Assembly (NCBI GenBank): GCA_030272155.1
Contig: CP126201.1
Span: 4,264,501-4,328,500, forward strand
Origin: Tetradesmus obliquus
Taxonomy: Eukaryota > Chlorophyta > Chlorophyceae > Sphaeropleales > Scenedesmaceae
Reading direction: 5' to 3'
Length of the DNA stretch: 64,000 bases
The notes under the pieces were generated by a model. That model was given only the letters and a program-made list of their open reading frames with translations, was not told the DNA's origin and ran no database searches. Below are positions 12,605 to 23,844 of this stretch, piece after piece (position 1 is the first letter of the stretch; every line of letters starts with the position of its first letter). The translations under genes were made by a program, and so were the position numbers.

Positions 12605-14284
12605 GCAGCGGCAGCAGCAGCAGCGGCAGCGGCAGCGGCAGCGGCAGCAGCGGCAGCGGCAGCGGCAGCAGCAGCAGCAGCAGCAGCAGCAGCGGCGGCG
12701 GCGGCACTATTGCACTGACAGCAGTAGCATTTGCAACAGCATCCACCCATCCGTTCTGCAAGTAGAAGCAGTGCTAGTCTCTCGACTTTGCTGGCCATGC
12801 CTCAACCCTTTGCAAATCTGACTGGTGGTGCTACACTTGTGAGATCAAGACGTTCGATGCCACTGCTGCCTCTGCCTCTGCAGCCAATGAGATCAACGGT
12901 GTGCGCCTGTCTCGCAAGGGCAAGGGTGTGCCGCCCGCCTCCGGCAGCAACAATGACAGCGAGCACAACAGCAGCAGCAGCAGCAACAGCGAGGCACAGG
13001 AGATGATGCCGCGCAGGGGCAAGGGCTATGTGAGGCCCCCGAGTGAGGAGCTGGTTGTGGCCAGGCGGCAGCTGGGCAGCTCGGCACCGGTGAGTTGTAT
13101 GCTTGCTGTAAGAGGACAGATATTATCAGGCACCTGGGTCCTGAATAACACACTGTATGCATAGTTACTCACCGTATCGTGTTTGAGGCTTTGCTGTGCT
13201 GTGAGAGTCGCTGTCCACAGCTGTGCAGTTTTGGACGCCCTGTGTGTGAAGGTGGGGTAGGCGTCAGGGAGGCCTCCAAGTGAGGAGCTGGTTGTGGCCA
13301 GGCAGCAGCTGAGCAGCTCTGCACCAGTGAGCCTGAGAGGGGTGTGTGTTTTTGTGCATGTGCTGTTTATGGTTGGAGTTGCTGTTCAGCCATGCAGCTG
13401 TGCTGTATTCCATCTGCCGCCTGGCCACAGTCAGCTCCTCACTCGGAGGCTACCCCCGTGCCTGGCCCCGATCCCCTCTGCACACACTCAGCGCGAGTGA
13501 GTGTGTGGCGTGCTTCGCTTGGTTATTGGCCAGTGCTGCGAGAGTTGCTGTTCTGCCAATCGCACAAAAACACTGCTGCTGCTGCTGCTGCTGTACAGGT
13601 GCCCGTGGGCTCCCCCGAGCAGCTGTGGCCCTCCCGTGGCAAGCGCCAGGACGTGCCCCGCCCTCAGGAGGCCAAGGAGACGCTGTGGCCCAGCAAGGGG
13701 CGGCGGCTGGTGCCCGGCATGAGCAACGCAGACCAGTGAGTTGTTGACAGATAGGTTGCATTTTGCATGTAGTTTTGTGCCTGAATGTGGCTGACTCGAT
13801 CGAGAAGAGCGGTGTTTGTGGGTGATTGTTGTGCGTGCAGCTGTGCCAGCTGCTGTCATTCAATAACACAGTGTGAAGTGTGGCATGCAGAGCATGTCTT
13901 TACCTGACAACCGTGTTAGAATGCACAAGCTACTGACTTCAGCAACCGTGGCTAGAGCAGGGCGAATGGGTGGTATATGGTGCAAGCAAACACATCCAAT
14001 GCACAGGAGAGTACAGGATTTAGACGCAGCATCAGCTGTTGGTTACGCTAACAAGCTCACCTCTGCTGTCTGCAACCCCTCGCCTGCTGTGTCGCAACTG
14101 CAGCAATGTGGCATCGCTGATCTCTTGGAGCCCAGACACAGCAGCAGAGGAGGCTGATGACATGCAGCAGCAGGTGCAGCAGCAGCAGCAGCAGCAGCAG
14201 CAGCCAGGGCAGCTGCCGGCACTGCCCAGGCCTGGCAAGCGTGTCATTCCAGGCGCAAACCAGTCACACATAATCTTCGGCTGA
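8282..14284 (+). CDS. two-helix membrane protein, perhaps plastid-targeted, unrecognised
   Basis: Eight exons join in phase: 8282-8632, 9038-9126, 9782-9851, 10479-10647, 12395-12523, 12884-13089, 13599-13735 and 14104-14284, giving 443 residues. The N terminus is rich in Ser, Thr, Ala, Arg and Gln with few acids up to residue 90, like an algal transit peptide (inference). A first helix (VQLGIMGGLLFIGM then FVIPFLQPSF) and a second in exon 4 (YLSSLIILALFYACSAVVGL) follow. Then come a charged stretch (MKHTFEKQYARDKLVDILYN) and a basic region with repeated WPSRGKR/WPSKGRRLVPG motifs, poly-Gln, and a C-terminal PGKRVIPGANQSHIIFG. Intron 3 uses a GC donor (CAG|GCAAGC). Exons 4 and 6 have duplicated edges, and intron 2 holds a 10-copy minisatellite. 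The protein family is unknown to me; topology suggests a bitopic or hairpin organelle membrane protein. Confidence 0.65.
9288..9567 (+). repeat. 28-bp minisatellite, 10 copies
   Basis: The unit CTTGCAAGAAACACCTCTGT plus CCCTACAG repeats head to tail ten times with only one visible substitution (the fifth unit has GCCTACAG). It lies in intron 2 of the 8282-14284 gene. Each unit ends CCCTACAG, a good 3' splice site sequence. Because 28 is not a multiple of 3, all three forward frames cycle through the same peptides and stay open, which creates artefactual long ORFs. Confidence 0.95.
10200..10256 (+). repeat. 18-bp tandem repeat, 3 copies
   Basis: ACTATGCTTTCTGRACTG occurs three times in tandem in intron 3 of the 8282-14284 gene. 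Confidence 0.85.
10337..10390 (+). repeat. copy of exon 4 5' edge (8282-14284 gene)
   Basis: TGCAG plus 54 bases encoding ENSMPKKLPDGRTESPG repeats the start of the real exon at 10479 with a few silent changes, then runs into a stop. Reading frame and acceptor are intact, so it could be an alternative acceptor only if a donor followed; none does. Confidence 0.85.
10787..10892 (+). repeat. copy of exon 4 3' edge with donor (8282-14284 gene)
   Basis: About 105 bases encoding YLSSLIILALFYACSAVVGL and beyond repeat 10541-10647, ending in CACAG|GTGCGC. A further decayed fragment of the same edge lies near 11025-11062. The membrane helix code is preserved nearly base for base. Confidence 0.85.
12555..12705 (+). 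repeat. CAG/GGC-rich microsatellite tract
   Basis: About 150 bases of CAG, GGC and AGC triplets follow exon 5 of the 8282-14284 gene in the intron. Both strands read as long homopolymer ORFs, which should not be taken for genes. Confidence 0.9.
13264..13328 (+). repeat. copy of exon 6 3' edge with donor (8282-14284 gene)
   Basis: The 62 bases encoding RPPSEELVVARQQLSSSAP repeat 13034-13089 plus the donor (GTGAGC here, GTGAGT in the real exon). It lies 180 bases downstream of the real edge. Confidence 0.85.
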
Positions 14285-14291
14285 TAGCCAC

Positions 14292-14324
<33 letters not shown>

Positions 14325-15573
14325 GCAGAAGCAGCAGCAGCAGCAGCGGCAACAGAGCAGCCGGAAACAGCATCGTGGATCATGCAGATTTCATTGATAT
14401 TACCGTATGCTATCATGTACTGTGATAGTCTGGGTCGGGGAAGCGCACTCCTGCCACCAGCAGACTATCAGCATTTTATTGCAGCAGCATGACAAACAGC
14501 CTGCTTGCGGCTGCTGTCGTCCTTATGTCTCTTATGTCGCTAACACTATGTCGATTATTGTCTCGTTGGCATGTCAAGCCATGCCTGCTGTAGTTGTGTA
14601 TCTTCTAAATGCGTGCTTTGCTCCTCAAGGGCCTGCTAGGCCTCAGCGGCTGAGACCTTGTGCAGCTGCCAGCTTCTGTCTTAATGCCGCAGATCATCAG
14701 CGTTATTGCTGCCGCTAAGTTGCCGACATTACTACGACTAGCTGCAGCTCATTGCAAGGTTACTTTGCATGAGCTAAGCCAGCATGCAAGAGTTACTTTG
14801 TTGGCAGCCTCTGCTGCTGTGGGGCGCTAGCAAGAGCTCTAAAGAGCTAGCAAAGATTAGCTAGCAGGGGTGTTTCATGTCTGTAAGGCTTGTCCTTCCA
14901 CATGGCATGCTGAACATGGGAAAGTTCTTCACAGGTTGTTGCCAGCGTCAGCAAGCCATGCTATTTACTGTGTGCAAGCGGCGACTGGGGTTCGAACTGC
15001 TGGATTGCGCCGGCCAGCAGCATCCCATGCTGAGCTCCTGGTTGTATTACGCAGTGTTGTGTTGTTGTAGCTGCAGAGGGAACTTGCATTACTTGGCGGG
15101 TGCCAGGGAGGTAGTCTTGTCAGGAGCGTTCAGTGAGAGCAGCTTGAGTTTGCTGACTCAGGGTTTCAAGTATTTACGTGGGCCAGGTTTGTGTGAGCGC
15201 TGCGTTTACTTTGTGTTTTCTGGAGTCGTGCGTTGTTCCACTCGTGAAAACGTGGATGGTGAATTGACCCAGGCCGCCTGCTTGGCAAGCAATGGCCGCT
15301 GCCAGAGTCATAATCTTTGGCATGTCATGCGCGTGTATGTGCTGTGTTTGCTGCATGATGCCAGTGTGCGATGCCTTTGAAACTTGCACCGCAGAAGCCA
15401 ATGCAGCTGGTAGACTGGATCGTCATCATGTTACCCACGTGGCTCGTGCACGAGCCGTAGCATCAACTAGCTTTCAAACTGGATGTGACTACTATGATGC
15501 AATTGCCATGCCTGACCCCGGTCTTCAAGAGTCCAACATTGATTGGACTTCCATTGCCACAAGCTGTGCTCGG

Positions 15574-15717
15574 TGTAACATGTCTAGTCATCACAACTGT
15601 TGAGCGGAGCAAACAGCCAGCATGAGCAGCAGACACCAAAAACACGTGTTTTTGGTGTCTGCTGCTCATGCTGGCTGTTTGCTCCGCTCAACAGTTGTGA
15701 TGACTAGACATGTTACA
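15574..15717. repeat. 144-bp perfect palindrome, no spacer
   Basis: Bases 15574-15645 are the exact reverse complement of 15646-15717: 72-base arms, no mismatch, no loop, centred on AACAC|GTGTT. The two strands therefore read the same protein (SSRHQKHVFLVSAAHAGCLL). The extent ends at G/G mismatch 15573/15718. Confidence 0.97.
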
Positions 15718-15747
15718 GTTTGGTGCACCAAATTTGGTGCACCAAAC
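15718..15747. repeat. 30-bp perfect palindrome abutting the 144-bp one
   Basis: GTTTGGTGCACCAAATTTGG plus TGCACCAAAC is self-complementary over 30 bases and itself contains two TTGGTGCACCAA palindromes. It begins at the base after the larger palindrome ends. Confidence 0.95.
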
Positions 15748-16446
15748 ATGCAGCGGTCACTAGTGCCACGCACGTTGAGGTTGGGCCACGTAACCACAAA
15801 CACTACAGACTGCCCTCACATACGCATGCAAGGCTACGTTCAGAACGGCACAAAAACGACATTTCAGACTGTTGCACAACACACGATCATGAGGAGAACA
15901 TTACCCACGTCAAATCCGTTGGGAGGCCTGTGTGGTCTCAGGACTTAGGGGGCTTCACCATGAACCACGCAGCTGCATACACTCGCATGGCGGCAATTAA
16001 CGGCACATCTCCCCTATGCCACTGGCAGAGTAAAATATGCCATAGAAAAACACCTGCTCCTTGGAGCAGATAGGCAGACATTACAAACAAAATGTGCCAA
16101 ACACTGCGAAATCCAGCATCTACTCACTAACCAATGCTGTTAGTAGGCACATGTGGCGTGCAGTGTATCTTGTCCAACGTAGTAAGGCAAGCACTTGCCG
16201 AGCGTATCAAACACACTCATTCATGACATGCCATTGCTCTGCATGTTGCGACTCACTTATATAAAAGCAGCACATGCCCTGGCCACTTGCCACTGATATT
16301 CTGGGCGTGCCAAAAAGTATTCCGGGCGTGCCAACAAAAGCAACTTGAACACGAGCCCTTGCTGCCAACCAAAAGCCCTTGCTGCCACCTCACTCACTCC
16401 CCTGACGGGCAGAGCACAACACGCAGAGCACGTCATGCAGAGCACA

Positions 16447-19400
16447 TCATGCAACGAGTGAGACGACTGTAGCGTCCCCTTCAATTTTCCCGTACGACGG
16501 CACAATCCTGGCAAGGTAGCGTGTGGGTGGGCCGCCGGGCCCCAGTGCACTATTGAAGTTCAGGTCCTTGGAGAACTGCAGTCCAACAATTGCCTTCTTG
16601 CCAGCTGTGACGGCCATGGACCTGCGGTACTGCATGTTTGGTGCAGGCGTGTTGCTGAGCAGCCATATGTTGAGGAAGACCTTCACATCGTCAGCAACCT
16701 TTTCGCCAACCACGTACACCGTATAGATGCCAGGCGCAGGAGCTGTCATTGAGACGATCTCATCCGGAGCACTGCCCTCGCTATAGGCCAAGGCGGATGT
16801 GCTGTTAGCCAGCGCCACATATATGTTCACATCTTGTGTGAAGGTCAGCGGCGCTCCGCTTGCTGCCCTGAAGTCAGCCTGGAAGACGGCAAACCTTGCG
16901 TACGTGGTGTTCTCTGGAACATTGACATTCACGCTTATCTCGTAGCCGGTGGAAATGCTACCATAAACCATATCCGCCGGAGTCAGGCCGGTGTGGTTCA
17001 GCCTCATGCGGCCTGTCACACCCAGGTGGATTGTGTACCCATATGACAGGCCCTTTTTGACTGCTGTAATGGCAGGAGCGGTTTCAAGCGGAGCGTCCAG
17101 CAATGTAACTTTGGCCGCGAGCGGGATGCGCGTATTGGTGCCCTTGTTTGAGCGCCAGGCGATGCTGCCAAACATCCAGCCAGCTTCGAGCGCTCCTGGC
17201 TGTGCCAGCACCTCAATGCGCAAGAGCTGTGACTGCCCAGCGCCAAGTGTAAACGCCGCAGGGCTGATTGAGGTGACCTTCAGGAGCTTCTCGGCAGCCT
17301 GGTCAATTGTGGCGATTCCGGAGAAGCTTGCTGTGGTGCTCATGACATTTGTCACTGTGCGGAAGATGACCTTAGCAACTCCTTCCGCTAGTTTGGGTAG
17401 TGCGATGGAAGGCAAGTTGAGGTTGGCTGGGTCGCATGGGTCTGGCTGGTCGGATGATGACGCTGGGCAGGATTGGCAGTATCTGCAATTCGTATGACAT
17501 GGAACGAGAGTCTGCTGAAACCTGTTTACACAGCTACACCGCTTCTCTGCTTCACTGCGACAGCACAGCAAAAGGTGTTCACTTTGTGGTTGCAGAACAA
17601 AGCATGCACCGCGGAGTGCTGCTAGCATGCTTGAAGCACTTCCAAACCAGTGCCCGGAACCAAGATATCAATAAGTCACTGACATGCATATCATGTGTCG
17701 TATACCTTGTTTTCATGCCTGCCGGCAACTGTACGTCAATGTTGCCGGCGCACAGGGCCTTGGCCCAGTCATCATACGTGGAGTCAAAGATCAGCCCAGG
17801 GTTCAGCATCTGCGGAGGGTCCACATGGCCTGCGGGCGCAGCATGTAAGCCGTTACAAGTAAGCAACACACACACACATGGGCCCGGTTCAAGGTTCAAG
17901 ACGGTAGCTTGGGTTAATGCTATGGCTTCAGCATGCCCATCTTGCTTAAATGGAGAAATTGACATCGGCGTTATCGTGTAGCCAGATTATATTGCACATG
18001 CATATCAACAGCAACTGACTGGCTTATGTGCCAACAGCCAAGCTAAGGTTGTATTTTTTTCTTGTTACTAAGGCAATCATACTTTGTCAGGCTGCTCAGC
18101 CAGCTCACCAGCTCCGCATTCAAAGGGCTTACAGAAGCGTTGCCCAGGCTGGCCTGTCTTGGTCTCTTGATACGCGGTGGTCATCAACGCTGCAAGGCAC
18201 GGGCAGGCAACAACACCGGGTGCTTAGCGTCACGGTGGCATGCTCGGTACCTTGTTGCGTATCCAACAGTATGTCTGTTGGCCTTCGATCATTTCTACCT
18301 GGAGGTTATGTGTGGCGTGCACTACGCAACAAAGTAGCATAGCTTTCAGTGTTGCAGTTTAGGCTGCAGCACAGCATATGAACAAATGTATGACAACATT
18401 GCACTGCACCGTCATGATGATGGTGTTTTGTTTTGGGGCAAAGCGCAATCAAGTTGCGAGTGGTAGTTGTGTGTTGAGTGGGCAAAAGACTGGTTGATAA
18501 GCCCACCACAAACACTTGTCTGTAATAGCCTCACCTGATTTGATTGCCATGGGCGACCAGCGTGGGTAGCGTTGGCGGATCAGCGCCGCCAAGCCAGCCA
18601 CATGCGGTGATGCCCTGTGGATCATAGCATGGTGATTGTTGGCTTGTGAGATGTCTGAGCAAGCCTAAACCACTGTTTGTTTGCTTTCAGTTGTTTTCAG
18701 ACGGTTCATGCAATCATGGGCCGTGGTTCAAATTTGAAGTTGCTGTTGTGGCGCACTAGGCCAAATCACACAAGCGACATGGGGATCTCTAATGACACCG
18801 TGGGGCCAGGCTGTGTGGGCCACGCACATGCTTGAGGCAAGCATGTCAGACCAGCCTAGTGAAACCATACTCTCAGAGTAGTGAGATGCCTGAGCAACGT
18901 GACTGTGCTCAGTGTCGCGGCAGCGCCGCCTGCCAGTGTTGGAGTCGTTGTCTACCTACATGCTTGTCCCTGACAGGAAGTTGTTGTCGAGGCCTGTCTT
19001 GTTCTTGGACACTGGCGCATAGACGCCCACGCCAGGCGCACTGATGTCAGGCGTCAGGAAGGAGCCTGCCCAAGGCCATGGTTGCATGAGCCAACATGCC
19101 TCAGCTTTGTTGCTGCGTCAAGAGTTGATAAGGTTGATGCAGAGTCTGACGGCTTCAAACTGTCTTTCGGCTGGTTTAGCACCCACTTACAACCAGTTGT
19201 CTCCGTACGAGCAGTGCGAACTGCATGCGTGCCGGTAGTGCGTCTGGACAAAAAAACATGATGCATGCCCCATGTCTAAGACGTTCGTGATGTTAGCTAA
19301 ACACATGGGCCTGCTAGCAAGACAGCCTTTGTAGAAATGCATGCCATTCGCTAGCCAACCTGTCTAGTGCGCACCTCTTGCTGCTTGTGTCGGGCCCCTG

Positions 19401-22400
19401 CTTGAGAAGCTCGCCATCTGTGGCGCTAGTGCATTGTTTGCAGTGACCGAAGGCATGAGCTTCACGGAAGCTCCTGCTGTAGCTGCATAGCTGCGTAGAG
19501 CTTCCCTGGAATCCGCCTTGAGATGCACATGCGGCACGCTCAGGATCTCTGTCATCACATCTGTGGCACCATCAGGCGCATTGAACAGCAGCATGCCAAT
19601 GCCGCCGGCCCGCTTGACCTCTTTTGCCTTGTCAGCACGCGCGCTCACCCCCCTGTCGCACACCTGCGCAACATACGTTGTGCGTCAATGGCAACACGTT
19701 GGGCTGGCAGCAACAGTGATCCAGCAGGAGGGTTGGAGCTAATGCAAGGATCATGTTCACAGCTGACATACTTCGAAGCACTCTGAATAAACAGAACACA
19801 CACGTATTGTAACAGATTTGTTGCTGTCAATGCTCGAACTAGCTGCTTGAGGAAGTTATCCAAGGGTGTCTCACCACAATTGTACCCGCCACCTTCTTGG
19901 GGTCTAGTGTGTTGTTGAAACACTTTTGGGCGTCGGCTGATGCAGCGCTTGGCAGGGCGGCAACGTTGGCAAGCAACAGGCGCGCGGGGCCGATGGCTTT
20001 TGCATAAAAGCCTGCCCCCACATACCGCTTGCCATTGGCTTGGACAGTAGCAGATATTTGTCGCGAGTGCGTGCTAGCTGCCACCACTATCGCGTATGGG
20101 TAAGGGTTCTGAACAGTGCCGGGGTCGGGTCCAGAGTTGCCAGCAGAAAACACCACAGTGACGCCAGCGGCTGCCCAGCAATCGTAGTCAAAAAAGCACA
20201 TGTACACAAGTGTGATGAGCACATTGTTTGATCGCCACAACCATCACATTCAGCTGCGCACCATGCACGGCGTGCCTAACAGTACTAGCACGCATGCATG
20301 CTTACTAATGTCGATGCTCAGCCTGAGCAACCGAGCCAGTGGCATGGTCACAGCTGCTCAAAGGAAATAGCATGTTGCGTATTAGACGATGATCGTCACA
20401 ACAACAACATCACAACAGAATGAAATGTATATGTTGATGTAGAAGTTGTTATCACTATACAGCAGCTCTTGCATCACACCCACCTGCAGCATTCATGACC
20501 GTCAGAGAATAAGCATCCACAAGAGTTCTTCCAGGACCACCCAAGCTCAAGTTGACGATGTCGCAACCATCTGCATTTGCAAACGCCGCATCGTTGATGT
20601 TGTGGGATGCATGTATCATATGGTTCGAGGCATGAAAACATGGCATGTCATGAGCAATATTGCAGAGGAGTGTGAACCTCAGGTTGTGACATAGCTGTCA
20701 CTGTAGATGCAGATGTAACACATGTGTTACTGATTAAGCATGACCGGTGACTGCAAACCTGAGCTGCTTGAGGCAACATTACAACAAGTATTGGCAATGG
20801 CATGACACCATCATGAACACCTTTCAGAGTGATAAGGCAGGCAATCTCTCTGCTACGTTGCTGCAGCCGCACGCAAGGCATACTGCTAAGCAGGTATGTC
20901 AATGGTAGCTGACTGACAGGCTGCATGGCATGCAACCTTTGATGTGGCCATTTGACCCCTGATGTTGCAGCCACACACGCACCAGCAACAGCCTTGTCTA
21001 GGGCGGCTACAATATCAATAGTTGTACCGCCACCGCTCTCTCCCCAAAGCGCCTGGCAATGCAACAACACATGTGACATGTCAAGTGAGCTGTGGCACCA
21101 GCGGCTACGAAGGTGGATGTTGTGGAATTTTACAAGCAGGGTGGCGAACACAAGGTTTGAAGGCTTATATCATATACCCTTGAGCACGACGTCCCACACT
21201 CAACACATGATTGTCAGATCACAGTTGAGGTATCCATCAGGTATCATGCATGCCACACCCTGGCATACTGCTTGTCACGTTGCAAATGGGGTTTATACGA
21301 GGGGTGATGTTTTGTATGGGCACACCATGCCTCGATGGCAAAGCTGCACTTGCATACGACAAAGCATGCAACATGCACCACCATGCACCATTCATGGATA
21401 TTGTGATAAGTATATCATCTGTATATCACACCCCCGACACACGCCCAGCACATCAAAATTCTGGCATGTGACCAGCCAGAGTTGTTAAACATGGGCGCTC
21501 GCACATGGCATGCACGGCTGGTTGAGCCACAAACAACCATCATTGCGATTGCTAGCACCCAATATAGCACGGTGCACAACGATCATCGTTGTGTTAGTAA
21601 CACGGGGGGTTCACATAAACCAGCAGCATCAGCAGCAACCACTATATGCTACAGAGCTCCGGTGAGGCTGAGCTCTTACCTTGTACATTGCTAGGCGAGC
21701 TTTTGGCGCCATGCCCGATATCACAAGCTTTCCATTGCCGCTTATGTCCACGCGGTTGCCGCCAGCGGTAGCCTACAAGGCAAACAGCATTACATGCAGC
21801 ACAAGTAATGGAAACTCATCCACATGCATGTGATGCACATGTGTGCTCACAACACATACATCAGCTAGGCGCCAGGCAAACACATGTATGGTCTGGCTCA
21901 GATCGACATTGTATGCTTGGTCTTTGCACTGCTGTATGCAGCATACCATCACATGATAGCATACTTAGCTGACTGTTGTGCACACAGCAGTTGCAGCGCG
22001 CTGCATAACTCAAAATTGCTTGCAGGAAGGCACAAAAAGCTGACCGATATATCTGTGGCCTAACCAATGCATGCGTGCCCGGCACACCAACACATGCGTG
22101 CCATGCATGCATGCCATCATTGGTACATGCAGGCACAAGAATCTCACCGATACGTGCGTGCCATGCTCATTGCCGTCCCTGCCAAGCAATGCAGCCAACA
22201 GTGGGTCGTCATTGTTTCTGTAATGTAGCAGCATGCTCTTAACAATCCGCTGCTGCTGTTTTGTTAGCAAAATTGTTGGAGTAACGCCACCGCCGGGTCA
22301 ACACCATCAGCACTGCTGAGTGGCGCTACCCCAACAGCTTTACTAGCAGAACAACAGCAGCGACAATGTCGCGGCGAAAATGTCACATTGAGCAGCACAT

Positions 22401-23844
22401 AGGGTGCACATGGAGAGCAGTGACGGCCCCCTAGGGGCACTTCAAGAAAGACTTACAGGTTCTGCTACAATCTGGTGGTCTAGCGCGACCAATCAGAAGA
22501 GGTGTACACCTCAACATGTTGTGTACTGCATGTCATGCTGCACCGCATGTACGTGCCAGGGAACCTGCTGCTACAAACACTGTTCCACATCACAACATGT
22601 GCACACAACACAAACAGCACATGTGCCCCCGATCAAGAAAATATTTACATGTGACAGATGGCAGATGGCACATGGCACATGGGAGATGGCATATGCTGTT
22701 CTGTACTGTGGAGGAAGCTTGCAGCAGTATAGCAGCTGCAGCACAGCAGCTCCAACAGCAGCACATTGCGTGCTGGCAGCACTGCTTTATGAACTATGGC
22801 CAGGTGCTGCATGTTGTGTCTCACCTGCATGAGTCGAAGTCGCCAGCTGGGATGCTGCCGTTGCTGCCCCGGAGGCCCTTGGAGAAGGCCTGGCAGCCGA
22901 TGAGCTTGCGGCTGAAAGCAGCAAGACAAGGGCAACTGATGATGAACAACAAGTGCAAGTGTGCAGAGCCTCTTGCAGCTGGCGTGTGGCACGGAAAAAA
23001 ACACAAGTGCTGATCACCAGCAATGTACATGTGGCCATGCTGTCACAAAACAAGTGTAGCTGGCGGCTCACTTGCATGTTCCCGCTGGGAAGGCTTCTCC
23101 AACAGGGCAGCTCCCGCTGTACAAGGCGTTACTGTATACAGTGTAGGCGTACGCACCGGTGTCGCTGCTGGTGTTGTTACGATCTGAGAAGCTGGGGTGC
23201 TCAGGTTCGATCCCCGAGTCAACCACGCAGATTGCAACGCCCTCGCCTGCGCTGCTGGGGCCGCCCAGCTGGTCCCATGCGCCACCGCTGCCGCTGCTGC
23301 TGCTGTTGCCCTCTAGGCCAAGAAACCCTGGCGTAGTGAAGGTAGCTCTGTGCATCCATTGCACCCGCTCCACTGTTGACACGCGTGGATCTCGTCGCAG
23401 CGCTGCGAGCTGCTGCGCAGACGTCACACGCGCAGCAAAGCCTGCCAAGAGGTACTTGTACTTGTACAAAACATCCTCGGCTGCCACGCTTGCAGCAGCA
23501 GCCACAGACACTGACTGCTCCTCCAGGAATGCTGCGTATGCAACAACAGCTGCGGTGCTGACATCAAGTTTTGGGGATGCTGAGTCATCGCTGCTTATGC
23601 TGGCTGCTTGCACGTGTGTGGCCTCGTAGCCGGAGACATCGCCCTTGTACGTTGCTGCGGGTGTATTAACAAAGACAACGATGTAAAGGCCTGCTGCTAC
23701 ATCCAGTGCACTGCCTGCAGGACGAGACTCTGACATGCTCTGCAGAGCAAGCACGACAGCTGGTGGTAGCATCAGTAACAACAGCAGTACAGTTGCTGCT
23801 GCTGCTGCTGCTGCTGGCGCAGCTGACCATGATAGGCGGCCCAT
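16447..23844 (-). CDS. secreted subtilisin-like protease (plant cucumisin type, S8A)
   Basis: Thirteen exons join with every phase kept, giving 1055 residues: 23844-23072, 22911-22825, 22178-22148, 21772-21680, 21052-20983, 20570-20484, 20170-19875, 19663-19375, 19065-18960, 18614-18535, 18189-18133, 17829-17706 and 17521-16447. The start ATG opens a signal peptide (MGRLSWSAAP…VLLLLLMLPP). An I9 propeptide covers about 50-165. The catalytic triad is intact: Asp about 209 (CVVDSGIEPEHPSF), His 292 (DGNEHGTHVS) and Ser 610 (SGTSM joined to ASPHVAG); the oxyanion Asn is about 392 (FSAGNSGPDPG). A PA-like domain lies between Asn and Ser (VAGTIV joined to VCDRG…). ALMTTAY, NPGLIFDSTYDDWAKALC and the Fn3-like LNLPSIALP…FRTVTNV are plant subtilase landmarks. 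The C-terminal 250 residues extend past the usual Fn3 end and are NxS/T-rich, so probably glycosylated. Predicted to act in the secretory pathway or outside the cell. Confidence 0.95.

Larger units (their letters stand above)
14285..16446. other. intergenic with palindromes
   Basis: The stretch lies between the convergent 3' ends of the 8282-14284 gene and the subtilase. (CAG)n tracts lie at 14298-14345. No ORF chain with splice logic is visible. The only strong structure is the palindrome pair at 15574-15747. Confidence 0.5.

Noticed and set aside
12516..12798. Poly-Ser, poly-Ala and poly-Leu ORFs on both strands
   Set aside because: They are readings of a CAG/GGC microsatellite; the same holds for many similar ORFs across the window.
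15574..15717. Gene encoding the same peptide on both strands
   Set aside because: The identical reading on both strands follows from the palindrome and not from coding.
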